NCBI GenBank assembly: GCA_944332435.1
Contig: CALVJW010000001.1
Coordinates: 80,370 to 113,721, forward strand
Origin: an uncultured Bacilli bacterium
Lineage (GTDB): Bacteria; Bacillota_I; Bacilli_A; RF39; UBA660
Direction: 5' to 3'
Length of the DNA stretch: 33,352 nucleotides
The notes under the pieces are model-generated. The model did not search any database. It had not been told where the DNA came from and saw nothing but the letters and a program-made list of their open reading frames with translations. Shown here in pieces: positions 15,298 to 24,700 of the stretch. A program made the translations under genes and the position numbers. Position 1 is the first letter of the stretch, and each line of letters starts with the position of its first letter.

Positions 15298-16737
15298 ATG
15301 GATATTGCAACATTATTAGTAGAATTAGAGCGATATATCGCAAGTGCAGAAGAATTGTCACTTGTGAAAGTGGCATTTCAAATTGCCAGTTTAGCACATC
15401 AAAAGCAACGGCGTGAAAGTGGAGAACCATATATTACTCATCCTTTAGAAGTTGCTCATATTCTAGTTTCTATGCATCAAGATACTGATACAATTTGTGC
15501 GGGCTTATTACACGATGTGATTGAAGATACCGATTACACGAAAGAATCTTTATTGAAAGAGTTGCAATATTTGCACGGTTATTCTTTTTCGGATGAGCGT
15601 TATCAAAATATTATTCATTTAGTAGATGGAGTAACAAAAGTTAAACAAGAAAATTATGATACGAAAATTATTAAGGCAACATTAGAAGATGAAAGAATTA
15701 TTATGATAAAATTAGCCGATCGACTACATAATATGCGAACATTACAATTTAAAAAAGATAAAGCAAAGAGAAAGAAAATTGCCTTAAAAACTTTTAATCA
15801 ATTTGTTCCTTGGGCCAAATATTTAGGCGCTTATAAAATTAAATATGAATTAGAAGATTTATGTTTTCAAATATTATCGCCAGATATTTATCAAAAATTA
15901 AAACAATTTCAATCGGTTATTTATGAAACAGCAATATTGGACTTAAATCAGAGAATGAAAGAATTAGACCATGTTTTTTTAGAAAAACAAATTTATTATT
16001 ATCCTAAAGTAAAAGATGTTTATGGCATTTATAAATCGGGATATCCACCACTAGATACTGATCAAAAGAAACAGATTACAGAAGAAATGCTTACAGACGA
16101 GACCGTATTAAAAAATGTTTATCAAAACTATAAAACGATTCCAGAATTAGTACAATTAAAAATCATTGTTGATACCAAAGAAGATTGTTATGAAATCGGT
16201 GATTACTTATCAAAACAAAATGCGTTTTCATTACTACCAAATACTTATTATGACTATATTCAATATCCAAAAAAGAATATGTATCAATCACTTGATTTTA
16301 TCTTAAATGAACTTTGGTTACCAATTCAATATCAAATCAGAACCAATCAAATGGATTTAAAAAATTGTTATGGTAATTTATATCATGAAGATACGAAAAA
16401 TAAAATTGATTTTGTAAGCCGTTTACAAAAATTAATTGATGCCTGTTCGAATGATGCTGAAATATTAAACTGTTTTAAAAAATTAGCAACAACAAAAATT
16501 TGTGTGACGACATTATCAGGAGAGAAAATTTTAATGGATCCTGGGAATACTGTTACTGATTTTGCAGCACGCATTGCATCTACTTTACCAGAACGGATGA
16601 ACCAAGCATATGTAAACGGGGTAGCAGTTAGAAAAGACTATGTATTAGAAGATGGAGATGTTGTTGTAATTAAAACAAAAGAATTAGAATCAACCAAGAA
16701 TATCAATGTTGGGTATCAAAAACAAAAAGTGGACTAG
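15298..16737 (+). CDS. RelA/SpoT homologue with intact (p)ppGpp hydrolase and degenerate synthetase domain
   Basis: A 479-residue RSH paralogue. The HD hydrolase domain (about 1-190) keeps the expected residues: R39, H48 in GEPYITHP, H72-D73 and E76-D77 in LLHDVIEDT, and D141/N145 in KLADRLHNMRTL. The synthetase region (about 225-360) keeps the fold signature (YPKKNMYQSLDF, QYQIRT) but not the active site. Compared with the complete Rel at 29558, GRAKSIYSIYKK has become PKVKDVYGIYKS, the YDLYALR segment is PELVQLK, and the Glu of FEIQIRT is Gln (Q344). A TGS domain follows (about 399-462); the zinc-finger/CC and ACT regions are absent. It probably breaks down (p)ppGpp but cannot make it (inference). 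The ATG at 15298 follows AGGTGGTGA; a GTG at 15286 overlaps that site. Confidence 0.88.
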   Translation: MDIATLLVELERYIASAEELSLVKVAFQIASLAHQKQRRESGEPYITHPLEVAHILVSMHQDTDTICAGLLHDVIEDTDYTKESLLKELQYLHGYSFSDERYQNIIHLVDGVTKVKQENYDTKIIKATLEDERIIMIKLADRLHNMRTLQFKKDKAKRKKIALKTFNQFVPWAKYLGAYKIKYELEDLCFQILSPDIYQKLKQFQSVIYETAILDLNQRMKELDHVFLEKQIYYYPKVKDVYGIYKSGYPPLDTDQKKQITEEMLTDETVLKNVYQNYKTIPELVQLKIIVDTKEDCYEIGDYLSKQNAFSLLPNTYYDYIQYPKKNMYQSLDFILNELWLPIQYQIRTNQMDLKNCYGNLYHEDTKNKIDFVSRLQKLIDACSNDAEILNCFKKLATTKICVTTLSGEKILMDPGNTVTDFAARIASTLPERMNQAYVNGVAVRKDYVLEDGDVVVIKTKELESTKNINVGYQKQKVD

Positions 16738-16763
16738 AAAAAGAAATCGAATGATTTCTTTTT
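16738..16763. terminator. Bidirectional terminator between the RSH-like gene and sua5
   Basis: AAAAAGAAATC (16738-16748) pairs with GATTTCTTTTT (16753-16763), loop GAAT. T-rich on both strands, it serves both convergent genes. Confidence 0.85.
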
Positions 16764-17787
16764 ATTTTTCTATATAATGATAACTAGTAGAACGGATTAG
16801 GCGATTCATAATTGCAATACCAAGCCCTTCCTTTTTTACTCCTTCAATAATAATAAAATCAGGATGCATGCGATCTACTTCACGAAGTAGGGTAAAGATA
16901 TTATGAGAGATTTCATCATAATTATGGATACTACCGTGTACGTAAAATTGGTCACATTGAATCTTACTTTGATGTTCTTTAAAACCGATAACAATGGTAT
17001 TATCTTTCATATTTTGATTTACTAAGTCAATTTGTACTTCTTCGTTATCACTATAAACAAGTAAGCATGCAGCATTAGGTGCATAATGTTTATATTTCAT
17101 TCCTGGACTTTCTACTTTTCCTGTAGCTTTTTTAAAAATATGTTCATCGATTTTCACTGTTCCAACGACTTCTTTAATATCTTCTGGAGTGATTTTTCCA
17201 GGTCTTAAAATAGTTGGAATTCCATCGATTACTTTTACAACCGTCGATTCAATTCCAATTTTCGTTTCTCCACCATCGATAATCGCACTCACTTTTCCGT
17301 CAAATTCGTCTACGATATCGCTTACTTTTGTACCACTAGGGCGACTCGATAAATTCGCACTCGGAGCTGCGATTGGAAGCTTTGCAGCTTTAATTAATTC
17401 ATGCGCAATCTTATCTTCTGGCATACGAATTCCCACTGTATCAAGACCAGCCGATACATTATCTGGAATACAGTTTTTCTTTTTTAAAATCAAAGTAAAA
17501 GGACCAGGCATAAAAGCATCAATTAAAGCTTGTTCCATTTCATTTGGCTCTTCCGTGATTTCTTTTAAATCATCAAAATCAGCAATATGGACAATCAGTG
17601 GATTATCATTGGCTCTTCCTTTGGCGATAAAAATATCGTCAACTGCTTTTGGATTAAACGCATTTGCCCCAATTCCATAAACCGTTTCAGTTGGAAAAAT
17701 AACTAATTTTCCTTCTTTTAAAAAAGTCGCTGCTTCTTGTAATTCCCTTTTATTTATTTCTGTTTTAAAATTATAATATTTTGTCAT
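16762..17787 (-). CDS. sua5: L-threonylcarbamoyladenylate synthase, Sua5 type
   Basis: Makes threonylcarbamoyl-AMP from threonine, bicarbonate and ATP for the t6A modification at position 37 of ANN-decoding tRNAs. It has 341 residues. The YrdC domain (about 1-205) shows FPTETVYGIGANAF, IFIAKGRANDNPLIVHI, PGPFTLIL, VGIRMPED, APSANLSSRPSGT and ESTVVKV. The C-terminal Sua5 domain (about 215-341) begins after LRPGKIT and includes SPGMKYKHYAPNA, with the end segment GLGIAIMNRL. So this is the long Sua5 form rather than the short TsaC. The ATG at 17787 follows AGGTGAG on the minus strand; a GTG three codons upstream overlaps that site. Single gene with its own promoter, divergent from the XRE regulator. 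Confidence 0.95.
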   Translation of the reverse strand: MTKYYNFKTEINKRELQEAATFLKEGKLVIFPTETVYGIGANAFNPKAVDDIFIAKGRANDNPLIVHIADFDDLKEITEEPNEMEQALIDAFMPGPFTLILKKKNCIPDNVSAGLDTVGIRMPEDKIAHELIKAAKLPIAAPSANLSSRPSGTKVSDIVDEFDGKVSAIIDGGETKIGIESTVVKVIDGIPTILRPGKITPEDIKEVVGTVKIDEHIFKKATGKVESPGMKYKHYAPNAACLLVYSDNEEVQIDLVNQNMKDNTIVIGFKEHQSKIQCDQFYVHGSIHNYDEISHNIFTLLREVDRMHPDFIIIEGVKKEGLGIAIMNRLIRSTSYHYIEK

Positions 17788-17806
17788 ACATCTCACCTAA
17801 TTTGCT

Positions 17807-17835
17807 ATTATACACATTTTTTACAAATAAGTAAA
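17807..17835 (-). promoter_or_regulatory. Promoter of sua5
   Basis: On the minus strand, TTTACT (17835-17830), a 17-base spacer and TATAAT (17812-17807), about 20 bases upstream of the start. Confidence 0.65.
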
Positions 17836-17861
17836 ATAAGGAAGTAAGATTATTTCATATA

Positions 17862-17870
17862 TGGTATAAT
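17862..17870 (+). promoter_or_regulatory. Extended -10 promoter of the XRE regulator gene
   Basis: TGGTATAAT at 17862-17870 is a full extended -10. No clear -35. The same TGGTATAAT occurs before addB. Confidence 0.6.
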
Positions 17871-17907
17871 GTTAAAAGAAAGATTGTTATTAGTTTGGAA
17901 GTGAAGT

Positions 17908-18600
17908 ATGGATCAAGAAAAAATTGGAAAATTAATCAAGGAGATAAGAAAGAAGCACCATCTTACCCAAAATGATTTCGCGAGCAAATATGGTGTTACG
18001 TATCAAGCTGTTTCCAAATGGGAAAATGGAAAAAATATTCCAGATATATCGATATTAAAACAAATTGCCAAAGATTTTGACATTGATATTGACGCTTTAC
18101 TAGAAGGAGAATCGAAGAAGAAAAAAAATAATCATGTTTTGATTATTCTAATTGCAATCATCCTAATGATTCTTATTAGCTTCTTTTCTTATATTTTGTT
18201 TCATAAAGATAACTTTGAATTTAAAACAATGAAAACAAGCTGTGATAATTTTAATATTTCTGGAAGTTTATCTTATAATCAAAAAAAATCTTCTATTTAT
18301 ATATCGAATATTGAATATTGTGGAAAAGAAAAAGATATTTCATATCAAAAAATTGATTGTGCATTATATGAGAAAAACCAAAATATAGTGAAAAAAATTA
18401 GTGATTGCAGTGCACAAAAAAATCAAAATATTACATTAGATAATTATTTAAAAAATATTGAGTTTGTCGTTGATGATTATGAAGCCTCTTGTAAAAAATT
18501 TGAAGGGAACGAATTATATATTCAAATCGAAGCACAATTGAATGAAGAAAAAATAGTTACTTATCGTATTCCTATTTCTTTCAATCAGTGTCAGAGCTAA
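17908..18600 (+). CDS. Membrane-anchored XRE-family regulator with six-cysteine outer domain
   Basis: A 230-residue protein. Residues about 8-64 are a Cro/C1-type helix-turn-helix (LTQNDFASKYGVTYQAVSKW; NIPDISIL). A basic linker (KKKKNN) leads to one membrane helix (about 76-98). The remaining 130 residues should lie outside the membrane and hold six Cys (112, 138, 151, 167, 195, 228) and no recognised enzyme motif. An even number of Cys confined to the outer domain suggests disulfides (inference). The ATG follows GGAAGTGAAGT. A membrane-anchored thioredoxin-like protein is encoded next, which may be a functional partner. The family looks like the XRE-plus-transmembrane regulators of Firmicutes; target genes and signal are unknown. 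Confidence 0.85.
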   Translation: MDQEKIGKLIKEIRKKHHLTQNDFASKYGVTYQAVSKWENGKNIPDISILKQIAKDFDIDIDALLEGESKKKKNNHVLIILIAIILMILISFFSYILFHKDNFEFKTMKTSCDNFNISGSLSYNQKKSSIYISNIEYCGKEKDISYQKIDCALYEKNQNIVKKISDCSAQKNQNITLDNYLKNIEFVVDDYEASCKKFEGNELYIQIEAQLNEEKIVTYRIPISFNQCQS

Positions 18601-18637
18601 CTCAACTTCAGGTTTAGTTCATTCAACTTAGAAGTTA

Positions 18638-18666
18638 TTGCTTTCATTTTTTTCATCATTTAAAAT
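18638..18666 (+). promoter_or_regulatory. Possible promoter of the thioredoxin-like gene
   Basis: TTGCTT (18638-18643), a 17-base spacer and TAAAAT (18661-18666), 18 bases before the start codon. The gene could also be read from the upstream regulator; the gap is only 83 bases. Confidence 0.4.
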
Positions 18667-18683
18667 GAGTTTGAGGTGAAAGA

Positions 18684-19286
18684 ATGAAAAAGAGAACATT
18701 TATTTTTATTTTTATAGTTAGTGTCGTAATTATTTTTAGTATACTTGGAATAGCTATTACGAAAAGGCAAAACAAAATGACTGACAGTGAAAAATTTAAA
18801 AAAGAATATACTGAGGTATCCAGTGATAATGTATTTGTATATAGAGAAATTGAAGATATTATTTCTATTTTAGAAAATGGTACCGGAATTGTTTATTTAG
18901 GTTTTCCTGAATGTCCCTGGTGCCAAGCTTATGTGGATTATTTAAATACAGAAGCGAAAAATAAGGGAGTAGAGAAAATCTATTATTATAATATTAAAGA
19001 GGATAGGGAAAATAATACTCGTGAATATCAAAAAATAGTATCCATTTTAAAAGATTATCTTCCTTTTTCAGAAGAAGGTAAAAAAAGACTATATGTACCA
19101 GCAGTAATCGCGGTAAAACAGGGAAAAATCGTTGGTTTTGATGATGAGACATCACTAGATACAAAGGGATATAAATCACCAAAAGAATATTGGGAAAATG
19201 AAGATTTAGATGGATTAAAGAAAAAGTTTTCAAAAATGTTTCAAAGTATAAAATTAAATTATTGTACGACAGATTGTAATAAATAA
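18684..19286 (+). CDS. Membrane-anchored thioredoxin-like protein with CPWC motif
   Basis: A 200-residue protein with an N-terminal signal anchor (basic MKKR, helix about 5-25) and an outer thioredoxin-fold domain. The active-site-like motif is FPECPWCQAY (C77, C80) after the strand GIVYLGF; the cis-Pro equivalent is P139 in RLYVPAVIAV. There is an inserted helical region (about 100-130), and the C-terminus carries a further C194-x3-C198 pair. The layout recalls PedC/bacteriocin-accessory-type thioredoxins and extracytoplasmic oxidoreductases. Likely role: making or reducing disulfides outside the membrane. Preceded by a good GAGGTGAAAG and followed by a strong terminator. Its neighbour is a regulator with six external cysteines. 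Confidence 0.8.
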   Translation: MKKRTFIFIFIVSVVIIFSILGIAITKRQNKMTDSEKFKKEYTEVSSDNVFVYREIEDIISILENGTGIVYLGFPECPWCQAYVDYLNTEAKNKGVEKIYYYNIKEDRENNTREYQKIVSILKDYLPFSEEGKKRLYVPAVIAVKQGKIVGFDDETSLDTKGYKSPKEYWENEDLDGLKKKFSKMFQSIKLNYCTTDCNK

Positions 19287-19296
19287 AAAAGTTAAT

Positions 19297-19342
19297 AAAA
19301 GTAAACAATATAGATAATATTTGTTTACTTTTTATTTTTTTT
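19297..19342 (+). terminator. Terminator after the thioredoxin-like gene
   Basis: A perfect 12-bp stem, AAAAGTAAACAA (19297-19308) with TTGTTTACTTTT (19321-19332), is followed by TATTTTTTTT. Confidence 0.9.
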
Positions 19343-19362
19343 CATGATATTAGCAAAGTTAA

Positions 19363-19371
19363 TGGTATAAT
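19363..19371 (+). promoter_or_regulatory. Extended -10 promoter of the addB-addA operon
   Basis: TGGTATAAT at 19363-19371; the ATG overlapping it (19370) is not the gene start. No clear -35. Confidence 0.6.
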
Positions 19372-19387
19372 GAATAAAGGTGATACT

Positions 19388-21787
19388 ATGCAGAAATTAT
19401 ATATAACATCGAAAGCAAAACAACGTATTCTATTAGAAAAAATAATGAATGATGAATTGTTACATGAATACAAATTTATGACCAAAGAAGAATTATTGGA
19501 AAACTTATATTTTAAATATGATAAAAGAGCAATTTATTATATTATGAAAGAGTATCATGAAAAAGTTGAAAATGCGATTATGTATTTAGATCATCTTTTT
19601 TATGTAGAAGAAAAAGAATATAACAGTAAAAAGCTAAATCAATTAGTAGAAATGAAACAACAATTAGAAAGACAAAATTTACTAATTAAAAATCCATTAT
19701 TTTCTTCTTTTTTAAAGAATCATGAAGTAGTCATTGATGAAGGTGTAATTGATAAATTTTATTTAAAAGTAATTGAAAAGTTAAAAGAAATCACAACGGT
19801 TACAGTATTAACACCTTCTACTTGCCATTATTGTCATGATGTTTATGAATATGAAAGTATCGAGTCAGAAATTGACGCAACAGCTAGAAAAATAGCCAAT
19901 CTCATCCATTTAGATACCGATATCAATCGTATTAAACTTGTTAATGTATCAGATGAATATCTACCATATTTAAAAAGAATCTTTTCTTTTTATCATATTC
20001 CAATTGAATTAAAAGAAAAGAATCGTCTTTATGGAACCACTGTAGCATCATTATTTTTAAATAAGTTAGATAAAGAACCAATTAGTGATATTTTAGATGA
20101 ATTGAAAGAAAAAGATCCTTCAAAAGAAAATAGTATTCTTTTAGAAAAAATTGTTGATATTATCAATCAATATAGTTGGTATGATTATGATTTTTCTGAT
20201 ATCAAAGATTTATTAATTTATGATTTAAAACAAACTAGTATTCCTACTTCTAAAAAAGCGAAAGCAGTTTCTTGTATCACTCTAGAAGAAGTAAAAGAAA
20301 ATGATATTGTCTTTTTTATCGGCTTTAATACAGATACTGTGCCAGTTTCAAAAAAAGATGAAGATTTTATTACGGATGCGATGCAAGAAGAATTAGGATT
20401 TAGTAAATCTTATGAATGGAATAAATTAAAAAAACAAGATACGATTCGAAAAATAGATAGTATTTTAAATCTTACGATTAGTTATAAAAAGATAGGTAGT
20501 ACAAAAGAAGCGTACCCATCTAGTTTACTTTCCGAAATTAATGTTAGAAATGTGATAAAAGAAGAGGAAGATGTTAACCACTCATATTCTGTTTTACAAG
20601 ATAAGTTGAAACTATCGAGAATGTTAGATCAATATACGAAATATGGAACGATTTCAAAATCCCTTACAACGTTATATACGAATTATGCGAATCTTCCATA
20701 TAAAACATACGAGCACAAGTTTACTGGACTAAAAAAAGAAGAAATTCATGATTATTTCAAGAAAAAAGATGGCTTTAATCTATCATATAGTCATTTAAAT
20801 ACTTTTATGAAGTGTCATTTCCGTTATTATTTAGACCAGATATTAAAATTAGACGAGTATGAACAGTCATTTTCTGCTTTGATTGGAAGTTATTTTCATA
20901 AAATATTAGAATGCATGAGAAAAGATAATTTTGATTTTGATAAAGAGACGGAAAAGTTCTTTTTCGAACATTCTCTTTCTAAAAAAGAATCGTTTCTTTT
21001 AAAAAAATTAATAGAAGAATTAAAACTTGCTATGAAAATTATTTTAGAACAAGAATCTTTTAGTCATCATGATCAGTTTTTACTAGAAGAAAAATTTGAA
21101 ATTCCATATGAACAAGATGGAATTAAAATCACGATGAAAGGTTTTATTGATAAAATCATGTTGCAAGAAAAAGATAATAAAGAGTATCTTAGCTTGATTG
21201 ATTATAAAACTGGAGGATATGGAATTGATTTAAACGGAGTCATTCATGGTTTTAATTTACAACTACCTATTTATGCTTATTTAGTAAAACGCAGTAATCG
21301 ATTCTCAAATGCTGTAATCAGTGGTTTTTATATATCTCCAATCTTAGTAGCCGATGAGCTTGTAAAAGATGATAAAACATCTTACGATAGAACCAAAGAA
21401 AAAATGAAATTAATTGGCTATAGTAACAAAGATGAGAATATTTTAGAACAATTTGATATTACTTACCGAGCAAGTGAAGTAATTAAAAGTATGAAAACAA
21501 CGAGTAAAGGATTTGGACCACATACGAAAGTATTATCAAGTGAAGAAATAGATGCCTTAGTGAACCTAGTAGAAAAAATGGTCAAAGAGGCAATTACAGA
21601 TATTTTAAATGGAGAGTTTAGTATTCATCCAAAACGATTGAATGATAAAGATATGAGTTGTGATTTCTGCCCATATCAAGATATTTGCTTTAAAACATAT
21701 GATGATTATCTTCATTTAGAAGAACAAGATTATAAAGAATTTTTAGGAGGTGAAGTATGGGAAGAAGATGGACAGACGAACAATTAA
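19388..21787 (+). CDS. addB: ATP-dependent nuclease subunit B (AddB/RexB type), short form
   Basis: The AddB-like subunit of the AddAB helicase-nuclease that processes DNA double-strand ends for RecA. The C-terminal half has the 4Fe-4S-stapled RecB-family nuclease: first Cys at C476 (MKCHFRYYL), then C758, C761 and C767 in CDFCPYQDIC; catalytic residues in GSYFHKILE, GFIDKIM and LIDYKTGG (D605, K607), followed by LQLPIYAYL. At 799 residues it is clearly shorter than Bacillus AddB (about 1,170), and I see no N-terminal P-loop. The helicase-like half is reduced, as I recall for RexB-like forms. The ATG at 19388 follows AAAGGTGAT; an in-frame ATG at 19370 is inside the -10 box. The end overlaps addA by 31 bases. 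Confidence 0.9.
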   Translation: MQKLYITSKAKQRILLEKIMNDELLHEYKFMTKEELLENLYFKYDKRAIYYIMKEYHEKVENAIMYLDHLFYVEEKEYNSKKLNQLVEMKQQLERQNLLIKNPLFSSFLKNHEVVIDEGVIDKFYLKVIEKLKEITTVTVLTPSTCHYCHDVYEYESIESEIDATARKIANLIHLDTDINRIKLVNVSDEYLPYLKRIFSFYHIPIELKEKNRLYGTTVASLFLNKLDKEPISDILDELKEKDPSKENSILLEKIVDIINQYSWYDYDFSDIKDLLIYDLKQTSIPTSKKAKAVSCITLEEVKENDIVFFIGFNTDTVPVSKKDEDFITDAMQEELGFSKSYEWNKLKKQDTIRKIDSILNLTISYKKIGSTKEAYPSSLLSEINVRNVIKEEEDVNHSYSVLQDKLKLSRMLDQYTKYGTISKSLTTLYTNYANLPYKTYEHKFTGLKKEEIHDYFKKKDGFNLSYSHLNTFMKCHFRYYLDQILKLDEYEQSFSALIGSYFHKILECMRKDNFDFDKETEKFFFEHSLSKKESFLLKKLIEELKLAMKIILEQESFSHHDQFLLEEKFEIPYEQDGIKITMKGFIDKIMLQEKDNKEYLSLIDYKTGGYGIDLNGVIHGFNLQLPIYAYLVKRSNRFSNAVISGFYISPILVADELVKDDKTSYDRTKEKMKLIGYSNKDENILEQFDITYRASEVIKSMKTTSKGFGPHTKVLSSEEIDALVNLVEKMVKEAITDILNGEFSIHPKRLNDKDMSCDFCPYQDICFKTYDDYLHLEEQDYKEFLGGEVWEEDGQTNN

Positions 21788-24700
21788 ATGCGATTTTAAG
21801 TAGTGGTGAAAACATTATCGTAAGTGCGGGAGCAGGAAGTGGGAAAACTGCTGTATTAACAGAACGTATTATTACGAAAGTAAAACAAGGTGTTCCTCTT
21901 AACTGTCTTTTGGTATTAACTTTTACGAATGCTGCCGCTGGCGAAATGAAAGAACGTGTTCGCAGTGCTTTAAAAAAGGAAAATTTAACGGATGCTCTCG
22001 ATTTAATTGATTCTTCTTATATTACAACCTTTGATTCCTATGCACTTTCGATTGTCAAAAAGTATCATTACTTGTTAGATATTACACCAAATGTAAGTAT
22101 AGCGGATGCATCTATAATGGCTTTAAAAAGAAAAGAATTTTTAGAAGAAATTATGGAAAGTGAATATACAGCATTAACTCCATCTTTTCAAAAGTTAATT
22201 ACTGATTTTTGCTTAAAAGATGATAAACAAATAACAGATACAATCTTAAAAATAAATGATAAGTTAGATTTACTTTATGAAAAGAAAGCGTATTTGAATC
22301 ACTATTTTGAACATTATTTAACGGAAGAAAAAGTAACAGAAGATATCAATTATTATGTTGCTCTTATAAAAGAAAAAATCGAAGAATTAAAACGAGAATT
22401 AAAATTACTAGAACTGGCAAGTGGTAGTGAATACTACGATAAAGTAATCGAAGTATTAAATCCACTGATGTCTAGTACTACTTATGATGAAATGAAATCT
22501 CATATAGATTTTAAACTTCCTAGTTTACCAAGAAATAGTGAAGAGGAAGTAAAACAAATCAAAACAGAAATTAGTAATTTAGTAAAAGAAATTCAAACTT
22601 TCTTTACTTATTCTTCCTTAGAAGAAATAAAACAATCTATTATGAGTACGAAACCTTATGTTGAAGCGATAATTGAAATTATAAAGAAATTAGATTACAA
22701 GATAGAAGCATATAAACATCAATATGATTTATATGAATTTACGGATATTGCGAAACTAGCAATTCAAGTAGTGAAAGAAAATAAGGAAGTAAAAGAAGAA
22801 TTAAAAAACCATATTCATGAAATATTAGTAGATGAATATCAAGATACTTCTGATTTACAAGAATTATTTATTGGTGAAATTAGTAACAATAATGTCTATA
22901 TGGTAGGAGATATTAAACAATCTATTTATCGCTTTCGTAATGCCAACCCTAAGATTTTTAAAGAAAAATATGATCAGTATAAAGAACACATTGGTGGGAT
23001 GAAAATTGATTTAAATAAAAATTTCCGCTCTCGCAATACAGTCCTTTCTAATATCAATGAAATATTTAATGAAATTATGGATAATATTGTAGGAGGAGCC
23101 GAATATAAAAATGAACATCAACTTGTATTTGGAAATACTTCTTATGTAGAAAAAGGTTCAACGAAGCAAAATATGGATTTAGAAATTTATAACTATGAAT
23201 ATCCCAAAGATAGTACTTATACAAAAGAAGAAATCGAAGCTTTTATGATTGCGAAAGATGTAAAAGAAAAAGTAGAAAGCCATTATCAAGTATTTGATAA
23301 AGATGAAGGAATTTTAAGAGATGCAAGTTATTCTGATTTTGCTATTTTAGTAGATCAAAAGAAAAACTTCGAATTATATAAAAAAATATTTACTTATTTT
23401 AATATTCCACTTGAAATTAATAAAGATGAAACACTTACTTCTTCTACCTTTATTAGTACGATAAAACATATTTTAAATCTAGTATTTAAAGATACGATTG
23501 ATACCGAATTTTTATTTAGTTATACAAGTGTTGCTAGAAGTTTTTTAATTACACTTTCCGATGAAGAAATTTTTAGAAGAGTTACGAATAAAGATTTCAA
23601 AGATGATGTGATTATTGAAAAAATTAATCGTTTAAAACAAAAACGCAATCTTATTACAAGTAAGATGTTATTAGAAGATATCTTAAGAGAATTTCATATC
23701 TATGAAAAATTAATTACGATTGGTGATATTGATGAAAATATAAAACGAATTGATTATTTAATGGAATTAGCAAGTAATCTAACGAATATGGGCTATGATC
23801 CTAAAAACTTTACTGAGCATTTAAAAGAAGTGTTTGATTCTAAAATTGAAATAAAATATAGTATGACACAAGATAGTAGTGATGCAGTTAAGATTATGAC
23901 AATTCATAAATCAAAGGGATTAGAATTTTACGTTTGTTATTTTCCAGAAATGAGTCATAAATTTAATATTCGTGAAGTAACTGAGAGATTTTCTTATAGT
24001 AATGACTTTGGAATAATTACACCATATTACTATGACGGGGTAAGACAAACCATTTATCCAAGACTCATCAAAGAACAATATTTAAAAGAAGAGATTAGTG
24101 AAAAATTACGTGTTTTTTATGTTGCCCTTACAAGAGCAAAAGAAAAAATGATTATCCTATGTGATTTAAATAAAGAGGTAAATATATCAAAAGAAAATGA
24201 TGTAATTCGTACCATAGATCGTTTAAAATATCGTTCTTTTAGAGATATTATGCTATCGGTAAAAGATGATATTCCACACTATATCACACCATATTCTTTA
24301 GAAACTTTACCACTTACCAAAGAATATAAAAAGAATATGTTAAAAGAGTATACTAATAAAACTACAGAAAACCATTATACTGTAACAGAACTTCATATGA
24401 AAGAAGAGGAAGTAGAACAAACTGTTTATAGCCATAAAAAGCATGAATTACAAACATATGAAGAAAGTTTATTATTAGAAGCTGGAAATTATCTTCATTT
24501 CTTATTTGAAACAATTGATTTAAAACAACCAAATCTTAGTAATTTACCACTTCGCGAAGAAGAGAAAGAAAGAATTTATACTTTTTTAAATCAGGATGCT
24601 TTATCGGATATTATGGATGCAGAAATTTATAAAGAATATGAATTTATTTACCAAGAAGGGGAAATACAAAGTCATGGAATTATTGACCTATTACTTGTTT

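Noticed and set aside
18604-18636. AACTTC/GAAGTT hairpin between the XRE and thioredoxin-like genes
   Set aside because: A six-base stem with a 21-base loop and no T tract; too weak to call a terminator.
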